Position numbers and translations under genes: made by a program. The notes under the pieces are model-generated. The model was not told the DNA's origin and ran no database searches. It was given only the letters and a program-made list of their open reading frames with translations. A stretch of DNA of 64,000 nt from Bacillus sp. ISL-7 (GTDB taxonomy: Bacteria; Bacillota; Bacilli; Bacillales_B; DSM-18226), in contig NZ_JAGGQW010000035.1 in NCBI RefSeq assembly GCF_018613065.1, forward strand, positions 186,001 through 250,000. Reading direction: 5' to 3'. This document shows positions 36,124 to 45,891 of this stretch, one piece after another; position 1 is the stretch's first letter; each line of letters opens with the position of its first letter.

Positions 36124-36183
36124 TACTTATAATATATTATGTTGATTGGGGGAATATCGTTAGAGAATTCATAAATGAATGTC

Positions 36184-37614
36184 CTAACTAACCATTATAT
36201 TGTTTCCTTGAATGACCACTTTGTTCTTCCCAGTTCCTTTAGCAATATACAAAGCTTCATCTGCTCGTTTAAATAAGAAATTATAGGCATCGATCCGTTC
36301 CTTATGCCAATAAGAAACACCACAGGACACTGTAATATGCGGGTCGGAGCATTCGGATACCTTTTTAACTAATCTTTCAGCGATGGCTGCTCCTCTTTCT
36401 AAAGGGACACCAGGAAGATAAAGGGCGAGTTCTTCCCCACCCCAGCGGGCGCCTATATCTTGCCCGCGAATATTTCGTTTAATAAGGTTTGCAACCTGAA
36501 CCAGAACTTTATCTCCAACCTGATGGCCGTATGTATCATTTAATTCTTTAAAATTATCAATATCGAGAAGAATAAAGGTACCTTCTTCACTCTCTTTCAT
36601 TGACCACTGGATTTTTTCATCCAAAAATTTGCGGGAATGGAGCTTTGTAAGGTGGTCTGTGATTACCATATGCTCTAACTCTTCTCTGAGCATTGAATTG
36701 GTAAGCGCTAGCGATGAATGATGAACTAGTGACTGCAGGAGCTTAAATGTGTCAAAGGAAAAGAAATAAGGCTTTTGATGCATCACAATGGAGAAACCTT
36801 TTAATTTTTCGCTCTGAATCATCGGAATCGCAAGAATCGAATGAAAGCTTGTCATACTTTTTATGTTTTGGAGATTGATATCTCCTATAAATAAAGGATT
36901 TTTTTCCTTTTCGATCTTTTCCTTTATATAATCAATGTAGAGTCGGGCCTGTTTAGTGTAAAAGTATGAAGTGGAACCTGGGAGTATTTTTACATTTGCT
37001 TGTTCATTTGAGAATAAGAAAAAGCCAACTTCTTGTGCATCAATGGAAGTGATGATTTGTTCTGACATATATGTCATCGTATCAACCATGCGTAGGTTAG
37101 AATTTAAACAATGGGAAGTTTCGTTGATTAATTGTAAGTTGGAGATTTCCCTCTTTGACTGTTGATAGAGGTGGGCATTCTCCAAAGAACCTCCCGCAGA
37201 ATCTGCCAATAATGTAAGAAACTCCACCTCATATGCCGTAAATTCAGTCGTATCTGCTGCAATTATCTGCAAGACTCCATAGGTTACCTTCTTCCCTTTT
37301 AATGGGGCATAAATAAGTGCATGTTTATCAGGGGGGGAATATTCAAATTGAATCTCCCCGGTTGCATAAGCATTGATAGCAGCAATATTTTCACTATCAT
37401 ATTCACGCTCAATAATCGGAAGGTCGCTGTGGCTTTGAGTATCCTGTGAAAGCAATAAGGAAAATGAGTAGTCAGGGTACACTTCCTTAAGCGCTACGCA
37501 TAATTCTCCCAAGATGAAATTCACATCAAGGAACGAATGAAGTTTTTCTGTAATTTGTATTAATTGTTTATATCTATTAACTTGCATGTGTAAATCACAT
37601 TCGAGAATATCCAT
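36184..37614 (-). CDS. dgcP: Diguanylate cyclase with GAF domains (DgcP/YtrP-like)
   Basis: Makes c-di-GMP. Two GAF-like regions (about 10-145 and 150-300 of the shorter form) precede a GGDEF domain whose active loop is RWGGEELALYLP; RGQD five residues before GGEEL is a complete RxxD inhibitory site. The fold has FILLDIDNFKELNDTYGH upstream of it. The start is set at ATG 37614, which has GGGTGA 8 nt upstream; the ATG at 37650 has none. Position beside rpsD and megL agrees with ytrP of B. subtilis. Soluble, no membrane segment. Confidence 0.9.
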   Translation of the reverse strand: MDILECDLHMQVNRYKQLIQITEKLHSFLDVNFILGELCVALKEVYPDYSFSLLLSQDTQSHSDLPIIEREYDSENIAAINAYATGEIQFEYSPPDKHALIYAPLKGKKVTYGVLQIIAADTTEFTAYEVEFLTLLADSAGGSLENAHLYQQSKREISNLQLINETSHCLNSNLRMVDTMTYMSEQIITSIDAQEVGFFLFSNEQANVKILPGSTSYFYTKQARLYIDYIKEKIEKEKNPLFIGDINLQNIKSMTSFHSILAIPMIQSEKLKGFSIVMHQKPYFFSFDTFKLLQSLVHHSSLALTNSMLREELEHMVITDHLTKLHSRKFLDEKIQWSMKESEEGTFILLDIDNFKELNDTYGHQVGDKVLVQVANLIKRNIRGQDIGARWGGEELALYLPGVPLERGAAIAERLVKKVSECSDPHITVSCGVSYWHKERIDAYNFLFKRADEALYIAKGTGKNKVVIQGNNIMVS

Positions 37615-37772
37615 ATAGGTTTCACCCGATCTAATTCCAGATATATACATAGTACCCTAATTATAGTTAATTTTCAGACACTTTGGCGACAGTTATTTGT
37701 ATAATTTATTAACTTTATTAAAATAATCTTTCCGATAATTTTCTCCTGTATCATCATCCCCAAAAAATATTC

Positions 37773-37802
37773 TTGACTTTACAGGAATAAAAATTATATA
37801 AT
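37773..37802 (+). promoter_or_regulatory. SigA promoter of rpsD
   Basis: TTGACT (37773-37778), 18-nt spacer, TATAAT (37797-37802). It opens a leader of about 195 nt. Confidence 0.88.
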
Positions 37803-37808
37803 ACTCCT

Positions 37809-38005
37809 TGTGTAAAATATTGCAGCCTATGTGAAAACTTTATTCGTCTCATTTTATTCCTCTTAAAGGTAGATTGCCTTTAAATGATGGTGTATCTTGT
37901 AACCCTTAGCTGCTAGGGCGAAGGTGCATGAAAATAAAATGGCTTTAAAGCGTCTCATAACGGTTTTTATTTTACCAAAATAAAAACACTAAGGAGGAGT
38001 CATTC
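37809..38005 (+). promoter_or_regulatory. rpsD leader, S4 autoregulatory region
   Basis: The untranslated leader contains hairpins AAAGG/CCTTT near 37866-37882 and CCCT-AGC/GCT-AGGG near 37902-37918, ending in AAGGAGGAG before the ATG. B. subtilis rpsD is known to be repressed by S4 binding to its leader, so this is the expected site. The exact binding fold was not derived. Confidence 0.65.
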
Positions 38006-38608
38006 ATGGCTCGTTATACTGGCTCTAGCTGGAAAATTTCCCGTCGTCTTGGAATCTCTCTAAGCGGCACAGGTAAAGAATTAGAAAAGCGTCCGTACGC
38101 TCCTGGACAACATGGTCCAAACCAACGCAAAAAGCTTTCTGAATACGGATTACAATTACAAGAGAAGCAAAAGCTTCGTCATATGTATGGCGTAACTGAG
38201 CGTCAATTCCGTAATCTTTTTGATAGAGCTGGCAAATTAAGCGGCGTACACGGTGAAAACTTCATGATTCTTCTTGAATCACGTCTTGACAACGTTGTTT
38301 ACCGTTTAGGTCTTGCTCGCACTCGTCGTGCAGCTCGTCAATTAGTAAACCATGGCCACATCTTAGTTGATGGCGCTCGTGTAGATATCCCATCATACCG
38401 CTTAAAAGCTGGTCAAACAATCAGCCTACGCGAAAAATCTCGCAATCTTGATGTTGTAAAAGAAGCTGTCGAAGTTAATAACTTCGTTCCTGATTTCTTA
38501 ACATTTGATGCGGACAAATTAGAAGGTACTTTCACTCGCTTACCAGAGCGTTCTGAATTACCTGCTGAAATCAACGAAACTCTTATCGTCGAGTTCTACT
38601 CACGTTAA
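38006..38608 (+). CDS. rpsD: 30S ribosomal protein S4
   Basis: S4 starts 30S assembly by binding 16S rRNA and regulates its own synthesis. The 200-residue product begins [21 protein letters not shown] (shown here as the opening motif), with the S4 RNA-binding domain at about 92-155 ([26 protein letters not shown], split over that range). No zinc-binding cysteines are present, so it is the Cys-minus form. It stands alone with its own promoter and terminator, as in Bacillus. Confidence 0.98.
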   Translation: MARYTGSSWKISRRLGISLSGTGKELEKRPYAPGQHGPNQRKKLSEYGLQLQEKQKLRHMYGVTERQFRNLFDRAGKLSGVHGENFMILLESRLDNVVYRLGLARTRRAARQLVNHGHILVDGARVDIPSYRLKAGQTISLREKSRNLDVVKEAVEVNNFVPDFLTFDADKLEGTFTRLPERSELPAEINETLIVEFYSR

Positions 38609-38637
38609 TTGATTTGCTTATTAAATAGCAATCACAA

Positions 38638-38683
38638 AAACCCTAGAAACAGCGTTATATCAGCGCTTCTAGGGTTTTTTGTT
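38638..38683 (+). terminator. Terminator after rpsD
   Basis: AACCCTAGAA-CAGCG and AGCGCTTCTAGGGTT arms followed by T6. Confidence 0.93.
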
Positions 38684-38874
38684 TTTACTATGTTTAGTAG
38701 AATTTTGTATTCTCCCCCAAAGAGATGGGGGCAATTTTGGTGGAAGTTTTAACAAAATTATTCAAGTGGACAGACCCATACTATTTTGTAAAAATCCTAC
38801 TAACAATAGTCATCAATAACGATGTTCTATGAAGGGATCGAACCGGTGAGCAAAAGACAGGCTATTTGCTTAGG
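38684..38874. other. Intergenic stretch between rpsD and the first cotB-like gene
   Basis: Besides a CCCCCA/TGGGGG hairpin (38714-38731) it holds no gene. A GGGATCGAACC stretch at 38834-38844 resembles a reversed tRNA T-arm, but the stem does not pair. The 3-prime part leads into the SigK-like promoter. Confidence 0.5.
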
Positions 38875-38902
38875 ACAACTTCCTCCCGTTATACATACGA
38901 TG
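38875..38902 (+). promoter_or_regulatory. SigK-like promoter of the first cotB-like gene
   Basis: AC (38875-38876), 17 nt, CATACGATG (38894-38902) fits the mother-cell SigK consensus AC-N17-CATANNNTA with one mismatch. The surrounding about 75 bp is nearly repeated before the second cotB-like gene. Confidence 0.7.
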
Positions 38903-38944
38903 CAGTGTAGTTAATAACTTAATTTAAGGGGGAGAATTTTTTTT

Positions 38945-39949
38945 ATGGGTAAAGACCTCACGAAATATTTTCAAGATAGAGTAATCAAGGTTGATCGAGG
39001 CGGACCAGAATCCAGAGTTGGGATGTTTATGCATGCAAGTGAAGATTACCTCTGCCTTCTCACGGAAGAAGATGGGATCGTCTACCACAACACTAAACAT
39101 ATTAAAAATTTTACAGATAATCTGAAAGAGCAGTTTAAATTCGACGTTGATGTTCCGAAGGATTTCGAATTTAAAAAAGCTAAAAATTTCAAAGACCTGC
39201 TTAAATCATTGGAATATCGTTGGGTAATTATCAATCGTGGCAGTACTGAGACGGTAGAGGGGGTACTCTGTGAGGTAAAAAATGATTTAGTTCATTTGGT
39301 CAATAATGGGGAAATCGTTCGCATTGCCATGTCCCACATTAAAAATGTTAGTTATGGAGTAAAAATTAAAAAGGCGAAATCGGAAAAACATGAGTCACGT
39401 CAAAAATCAAACGATAAGAGTGGAAATAACAAAGATAACACCAATAATAGCCCTAAGAGAACTTCACAAAAATTACATCAAAAATCAAACGATAAGAGTG
39501 AAAATAACTACAATAACATCTATTGTAGCCCTCAGGTAACTTCGCAAATATTATGTCAAGAATCAAACGTTGAGAGTGAAAATTACAACAATAACACCAA
39601 TAATAGCCCCCAGGGAACTTCGCAAATATTACGTCAGGAATCAAACGTTGCGAGTGAAAATTACAACAATAACACCAATAGTAGCCCTCAGGGAATTTCC
39701 CAAATATTACATCAAGAATCAAACGTTGCGAGTGAAAATTACAACAATAACACCAATAATAGCCTTCAGGGAACTTCCCAAATATTACGTCAAGAATCAA
39801 ACGTTGCGAGTGAAAATAACATCAATAACACCAATAATAGCCCTCAGGGAACTTCGCAAAAAACATCTTTTGAAAATGAACTTGATGTGTCAGTTCTTTT
39901 ATCCTCATTAATCTCATTGGAAAAGATTTTACGAAGATTAAATTTTTAA
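38945..39949 (+). CDS. cotB: CotB-like spore coat protein with Asn/Ser repeat tail
   Basis: Residues 1-140 resemble the N-terminal half of B. subtilis CotB, an outer coat protein: KVDRGGPESRVGMF at 15-28 and LLKSLEYRWVIINRG at 85-99 correspond to CotB motifs with RGGPES and SLTHKWVSINRGG. Two related modules are visible (about 12-60 and 90-138). Residues 153-305 are five full and one partial copies of a 26-residue unit rich in Asn, Ser, Gln and Glu; the end is SLISLEKILRRLNF. B. subtilis CotB has a Ser/Lys/Arg-rich tail phosphorylated by CotH; this tail differs. A strong AGGGGGAG precedes the ATG. A mother-cell promoter supports late expression. Confidence 0.85.
   Translation: MGKDLTKYFQDRVIKVDRGGPESRVGMFMHASEDYLCLLTEEDGIVYHNTKHIKNFTDNLKEQFKFDVDVPKDFEFKKAKNFKDLLKSLEYRWVIINRGSTETVEGVLCEVKNDLVHLVNNGEIVRIAMSHIKNVSYGVKIKKAKSEKHESRQKSNDKSGNNKDNTNNSPKRTSQKLHQKSNDKSENNYNNIYCSPQVTSQILCQESNVESENYNNNTNNSPQGTSQILRQESNVASENYNNNTNSSPQGISQILHQESNVASENYNNNTNNSLQGTSQILRQESNVASENNINNTNNSPQGTSQKTSFENELDVSVLLSSLISLEKILRRLNF
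39401..39859 (+). repeat. 78-bp tandem coding repeat in the CotB-like tail
   Basis: Five complete and one partial units of 78 bp (26 codons). Units 3 to 6 share QESNVASEN-type starts and NNTNNSPQGTSQ-type ends; units 1 and 2 are more diverged. This type of array can change length by replication slippage. Confidence 0.93.
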
Positions 39950-40322
39950 AGTTTCTCACTCATAGTGGTTCGCAGAGTAGTTGAAAATGAAGGGACACTG
40001 TCAACAAAAACGCTTGATAGTATCCACTCATTAAATAAGTTATTTCTTCATGGAATTTTGTTTTTGCCCAAGCCTTTTTAGTTTTAATAATATTTAGTGC
40101 GAGTGTCAATTTTCACACTTTCCTCTGATTGAAGCGTCTAACGCTTCTTTTTTCTTCTTCTTTTTGACTATTAAGACATAAAGAGACATTATCGCTCTCC
40201 TCTTTTTTAACGATTGAGCAGGGTCTTCTTAAGTATTGTCATTTTTCTAATCTTGAAGATACTTATTTTCATGGTAAAAGATGAAAAAGACAAACAATTT
40301 AAAGACAGGCCATTTGCTTAGG
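39950..40322. other. Intergenic stretch between the two cotB-like genes
   Basis: It holds a terminator at 40131-40153 and no supported gene. A minus-strand open stretch of about 50 codons (39960-40112) contains LTLALNIIKTKKAW, vaguely like a transposase C-terminus, but is too short to name. Nothing else stands out. Confidence 0.4.
40131..40153 (+). terminator. Terminator after the first cotB-like gene
   Basis: GAAGCG-TCTAA-CGCTTC followed by T6. Confidence 0.82.
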
Positions 40323-40350
40323 ACAAGTTCCTCCCGTTAAACATATGATG
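40323..40350 (+). promoter_or_regulatory. SigK-like promoter of the second cotB-like gene
   Basis: AC (40323-40324), 17 nt, CATATGATG (40342-40350): the same elements and spacing as before the first copy. The flanking sequence from AAAGACAGG to the ribosome binding site is also conserved. Confidence 0.7.
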
Positions 40351-40387
40351 CAGTGTAATTAAATTACTTTAAGGGGAGATTTTTTAT

Positions 40388-40807
40388 ATGAGTGAAAACC
40401 TAATGAAATATTTTAAAGATACAGTAATCAAGGTTAATCGAGACGGATCGGAATCCAAAATTGGGAAGTTATTGGATGAAAGAGACGATTATATCGTCGT
40501 TCTTACAGAAGAGGATGGAGTCGTTTATTACAAAACTCAATACATTAAAAGTTTTACAGAAAATGTGAAAGGGAAGTGGGAATTCGACGTTGAAATTCCT
40601 GAGAATTTTAAAAATGCTGATAAATTCAAAGACCTACTTAAATCACTGAAATATCATTGGGTAAAAATTAATCGTGGAAGTTCTGAAATGGTTAAGGGGG
40701 TACTTTGTGAGGTAAAAGATGATTTTGTTCATTTGGTTGCTAAAGAGGAACTCGTTCGCATTCCCATCTTCCACATTAATAATGTTAGTTATAAGAGTAA
40801 AAATTGA
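40388..40807 (+). CDS. Short CotB-like paralogue, tail lost
   Basis: The 139 residues align with residues 1-138 of the first copy (KVNRDGSESKIGKLL, LLKSLKYHWVKINRGSSE) and with CotB. There is no repeat tail: after SYKSKN a TGA stops the frame. Past that TGA the same frame encodes KDESEEHKSRGHESR and a stop, matching KAKSEKHESR of the first copy, so the tail was cut by a small insertion near 40796. It has its own SigK-like promoter and ends at a terminator. Likely an outer-coat component. Confidence 0.82.
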   Translation: MSENLMKYFKDTVIKVNRDGSESKIGKLLDERDDYIVVLTEEDGVVYYKTQYIKSFTENVKGKWEFDVEIPENFKNADKFKDLLKSLKYHWVKINRGSSEMVKGVLCEVKDDFVHLVAKEELVRIPIFHINNVSYKSKN

Positions 40808-40862
40808 AAAGATGAATCCGAAGAACATAAGTCACGAGGACATGAGTCACGTTAATAAGGTT

Positions 40863-40895
40863 AAAGCCCTCATACCCATTGGTATCAGGGCTTTT
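40863..40895. terminator. Terminator after the second cotB-like gene
   Basis: AAAGCCCT-ATACC and GGTAT-AGGGCTTTTT arms; also faces the small minus-strand gene. Confidence 0.88.
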
Positions 40896-40896
40896 T

Positions 40897-41100
40897 CTAT
40901 CTTCGATTGACCCATTTGATAGATTTCCTATATAAAAAGGCAAGTATTATATAAATGACAACTACGATAGCCGCAGTCGATAATCTTTCTTGTAATATCC
41001 CGTCTGCATATAAAACAGGACCAAGTCCGAAAAATGTAACAAGTGCGATGAGAATAATAAATACGGCGTGTAATGAAAATTTCAATATATTCACCCCCAT
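40897..41100 (-). CDS. Small two-helix membrane protein, unknown function
   Basis: A 67-residue protein with hydrophobic segments at about 8-27 and 41-60 and a basic end. The ATG has GGGGGTGA-like upstream sequence. I do not recognise a family. It lies between the cotB-like pair and tyrS. Confidence 0.6.
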   Translation of the reverse strand: MGVNILKFSLHAVFIILIALVTFFGLGPVLYADGILQERLSTAAIVVVIYIILAFLYRKSIKWVNRR

Positions 41101-41161
41101 TTTCGTTCCTTTTATATTAGACGAAATAAATTAACCCGTTGTTACACCGATATCCTTATAG

Positions 41162-41192
41162 CAAAAAAAGGGCTTTGATTTCCAAAGCCCTT
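41162..41192 (-). terminator. Terminator after tyrS
   Basis: AAGGGCTTTG and CAAAGCCCTT arms followed by T7 on the minus strand. Confidence 0.93.
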
Positions 41193-41198
41193 CTTTTA

Positions 41199-42732
<1,534 letters not shown>

Positions 42733-42738
42733 TAGCTT

Positions 42739-42767
42739 TTTTTACCATATTTCAAGTTCCCTGTCAA
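42739..42767 (-). promoter_or_regulatory. Promoter of tyrS T-box transcript
   Basis: Minus strand TTGACA (42762-42767), 17-nt spacer, TAAAAA (42739-42744). The -35 is perfect, the -10 weaker. Confidence 0.6.
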
Positions 42768-42864
42768 ACTTAACTGGAAATTTCAGATAAATGTAGAACT
42801 TTGTCAGTTTTTATACCTTTGGTATGCTATAATGTACTTGATTTTAGATGAGGTGATACTATAG

Positions 42865-45780
42865 ATGGTTGAAAAATTACAAGCATTGATAGAAAAAGCA
42901 AAATCCGTGCTGAACATATTTACCCATAAAAGAACGGTTAAAAGTGCACGAATCACATATCAAGTAGTTTGGAATCTGTTACTCCTTGTATTAACAGTCG
43001 TCATTCTTGGCGGATCATTTGCGACAGGTGTTGGTGCGGGTTATTTTGCTTCACTTGTAAAAGATGAACTTGTTCGCTCGTATGACAGCATGAAAAAAGA
43101 TATTTATAACTATACGGAAACTTCTGAGTTATATTTTTCGGATAATGTTTATCTTGGTAAACTTCACACCGACTTGGAACGGGAAGAAGTAAAATTGGAC
43201 GATGTATCAAATGATTTAGTCAATGCGGTTGTTGCAACCGAAGACGAATACTTTTACAAGCATAAAGGTGTTGTCCCAAAAGCAGTATTTCGGGCCGTCT
43301 TTCAGGAAGTGACAAATTCTGCTGTTCAATCCGGCGGCAGTACGTTAACACAGCAATTAATAAAAAATCAAATCTTAACAAATGAGGTCTCGTTTCAAAG
43401 GAAAGCCAATGAAATTTTACTTGCTCTTCGTTTAGAGAAATTTTTTGATAAAAAAGACATTCTCGAAGCTTATCTTAATGTGTCTACCTTAGGAAGAAAT
43501 TCGTCTGGACGAAACATTGCGGGTGTCCAAGCAGCTGCAAAAGGGATTTTTGGTAAAAAGGCGAGTGATTTAACACTCCCGCAAGCTGCATTCATTGCAG
43601 GATTGCCTCAAAGCCCGTTTGGATATACCCCGTTTACACGGGAAGGGACGATAAAAGAACCTCAATATCTGGAACCCGGTCTCACACGGATGAAAACCGT
43701 CCTAAAGAGAATGTTTGACGGCGGCTATATTAACGAGCATGAATATGCGCAAGCCTCTGCCTACGATATTAAAAAAGATTTTATCAAACCGGTTGCAAAT
43801 CCACTGGAAAAATACCCATGGCTAACAGTCGAAATTGAAAAGCGGTCGATTGAAGTCCTGACCACTGTCTTAGCAAAAAATGATGGGATTTCAGAAAAAG
43901 AGTTAAAAAACGATGACAACCTTGCTTATAAATATCAAATATTAGCTAGAAATGCTTTGCGTCAAAATGGATACCAAATTCATTCGACAATAGATAAAAA
44001 AATATACGATGCGATGCAAAAAGTTAAGGACAATTATCAATATTACGGACCCGATAAGCCACAAGAAAAAAAGGATCCTGAAACTGGAGAAATAAGAACA
44101 GTTATGGAACCTGCTGAGGTTGGGGCGGAACTGATCGAAAACAAGACTGGAAAAATTATCAGTTTTGTCGCTGGAAGGAATTATGACGACCAACAGCTTA
44201 ATCACGCAACCAGTGCCATCAGACAAAACGGTTCTACCATGAAACCACTTCTTGTCTATGCACCAGCGATTGAGTTAGGAAAAGCAGCTCCGGGAACACC
44301 GCTGCCAAATGTAGCGTTAAGTCTTGCCCCCGGCAGAAGTGATCCTTGGCCGCAAAACTATGACTATCGGTATAGCGGACTAGTTTCAGCAAGATATGCA
44401 TTAGCGAAATCCTATAACGTACCAGCGGTTAAGCTTTACAAGAGTATCGTTGATCAACGTCCCGCCACGTATCTTGAAAAAATGGGATTTACCTCTTTAA
44501 GAAAAGATGATTATACCAATCTAGCTACTTCGATTGGATCGATGACAAATGGGGTAACCATCGAAGAAAATACGAACGCATTTAGTACCTTTGCTAATGA
44601 TGGGAAATTTATTGATGCCTATATGATTGATAAAATTGTCGATAAAAATGGCAAGGTTATCTATCAGCACGAAGTGAAACCTGTTAATGTCTTTAAGCCG
44701 CAAACAGCCTATTTAACGATTGATATGATGCGTGACGTGGTAAAGATGGGAACGGCAGCAGGAGTTAGAAGCAAACTAAATTTCAGTGCGGACTGGGCTG
44801 GGAAAACGGGGACAGGAAATCAATATATTGACTCTTGGTTCGTTGCTTCAAACCCTAATGTCACCTTTGGTCTTTGGAGAGGGTATGATACACCAAAATC
44901 GCTCCAGACATCCGGTATGTCTTATAGTTCACGGACCAATAATTTATGGGCTCAGTTAATGAACGCTGCCTATAAAATTAAACCTGATCTAATTGCTCCA
45001 AAGAAGACATTTAAAATGCCAAAAGGAATCGTGCAACGTTCTTATTGTGCAGTTTCCGGAATGCTGCCTTCTGAGGCATGTTCAAAAGCAGGGTTAATCG
45101 AATCAGATTACTTTAATGTCAATAATGTACCAACAAGAGTTGATGATAGCTTAATTGAAGGAAAATATGTTATGGTTGGCGACAAAAAATATTTGGCCTT
45201 GGATTCTACACCAAAAGAGTTTGCCCAATTTGGTCTCATTTTAAATCCTGATTTTATCAAACGCATTGTTGGAAGTAACTTCCATAATTATAGACAACTA
45301 ATTCCACAGAAAGAGCGCTGGGGGAAAATTCTCGTATCAAGTGCAAAAATGTCCGATAACGGGAAGAACCCCGACAGTGTCAGCTTAAAAGTAGAAGGAA
45401 ATACATTAACATGGTCAGCATCTGGTGATAATGATGTTGTCGGTTACCGAGTCTATCAAGGTGGATTAGTTTCAGCAAAGGTAGGAAGTGTGATCAATGG
45501 CTCAAAACGATCATTTCAAACTGGTACTGGTACCTATTATGTAACGGCGGTCGATATTGCTGGTAGAGAGTCTGCCCCATCGAATCTGGTTGAGGCTGGA
45601 GTAATAGTAACACCACCACCTGTAGATCCTACTAAACCTGCGGTACCGAAAGATCCTGCTAAACCTGGTGTACCGAATGGCCCCGCTAAACCTGGTGTAC
45701 CGAATAGCCCTGCTAAACCTGGTGTACCGAATGGCCCTAATGTTCCAACTAAACCGACTGATCCAACAACAACACCGTAA
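42865..45780 (+). CDS. Class A penicillin-binding protein (PBP1A/2-type)
   Basis: A bifunctional cell-wall synthase of 971 residues. N-terminal membrane helix about 30-55; glycosyltransferase domain with ATEDEYFYKHKGV and QSGGSTLTQQLIKNQ; transpeptidase domain with Ser in GSTMKPLL, the SYN motif and KTGTGN. After it comes a fibronectin-like segment (about 830-915) and a Pro/Lys/Gly tail of about four 10-residue AKPGVPNGP units. The start has AGGTGA. It lies divergent from tyrS and before acsA, as in several Bacillus. Confidence 0.93.
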   Translation: MVEKLQALIEKAKSVLNIFTHKRTVKSARITYQVVWNLLLLVLTVVILGGSFATGVGAGYFASLVKDELVRSYDSMKKDIYNYTETSELYFSDNVYLGKLHTDLEREEVKLDDVSNDLVNAVVATEDEYFYKHKGVVPKAVFRAVFQEVTNSAVQSGGSTLTQQLIKNQILTNEVSFQRKANEILLALRLEKFFDKKDILEAYLNVSTLGRNSSGRNIAGVQAAAKGIFGKKASDLTLPQAAFIAGLPQSPFGYTPFTREGTIKEPQYLEPGLTRMKTVLKRMFDGGYINEHEYAQASAYDIKKDFIKPVANPLEKYPWLTVEIEKRSIEVLTTVLAKNDGISEKELKNDDNLAYKYQILARNALRQNGYQIHSTIDKKIYDAMQKVKDNYQYYGPDKPQEKKDPETGEIRTVMEPAEVGAELIENKTGKIISFVAGRNYDDQQLNHATSAIRQNGSTMKPLLVYAPAIELGKAAPGTPLPNVALSLAPGRSDPWPQNYDYRYSGLVSARYALAKSYNVPAVKLYKSIVDQRPATYLEKMGFTSLRKDDYTNLATSIGSMTNGVTIEENTNAFSTFANDGKFIDAYMIDKIVDKNGKVIYQHEVKPVNVFKPQTAYLTIDMMRDVVKMGTAAGVRSKLNFSADWAGKTGTGNQYIDSWFVASNPNVTFGLWRGYDTPKSLQTSGMSYSSRTNNLWAQLMNAAYKIKPDLIAPKKTFKMPKGIVQRSYCAVSGMLPSEACSKAGLIESDYFNVNNVPTRVDDSLIEGKYVMVGDKKYLALDSTPKEFAQFGLILNPDFIKRIVGSNFHNYRQLIPQKERWGKILVSSAKMSDNGKNPDSVSLKVEGNTLTWSASGDNDVVGYRVYQGGLVSAKVGSVINGSKRSFQTGTGTYYVTAVDIAGRESAPSNLVEAGVIVTPPPVDPTKPAVPKDPAKPGVPNGPAKPGVPNSPAKPGVPNGPNVPTKPTDPTTTP

Positions 45781-45786
45781 ATATTT

Positions 45787-45817
45787 AAAACCGCACCGAT
45801 AGTTGGTGCGGTTTTTT
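45787..45817 (+). terminator. Terminator after the PBP gene
   Basis: AAAACCGCACC and GGTGCGGTTTTTT arms. Confidence 0.92.
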
Positions 45818-45831
45818 CTGTTCTTGAACAC

Positions 45832-45856
45832 TAAAAAGCCAGGCATCTGCCTGGCT
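45832..45856 (-). terminator. Terminator after acsA
   Basis: AGCCAGGC and GCCTGGCT arms followed on the minus strand by TTTTTAG. Confidence 0.85.
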
Positions 45857-45891
45857 CTAGTCATTGTTTTTTCCCTATGAAAAACGGGTCT

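Noticed and set aside
38834..38844. GGGATCGAACC, like a reversed tRNA T-arm
   Set aside because: The neighbouring bases do not form a T-stem and no acceptor or anticodon arm follows; likely chance.
39960..40112. About 50-codon minus-strand frame with LTLALNIIKTKKAW, possible transposase remnant
   Set aside because: Too short, no catalytic motif, no inverted repeats or target duplication found.
40719..40910. 63-codon plus-strand frame overlapping the end of the short cotB-like gene
   Set aside because: It is the alternative frame of the real gene; only its downstream half is of interest as evidence for the indel.
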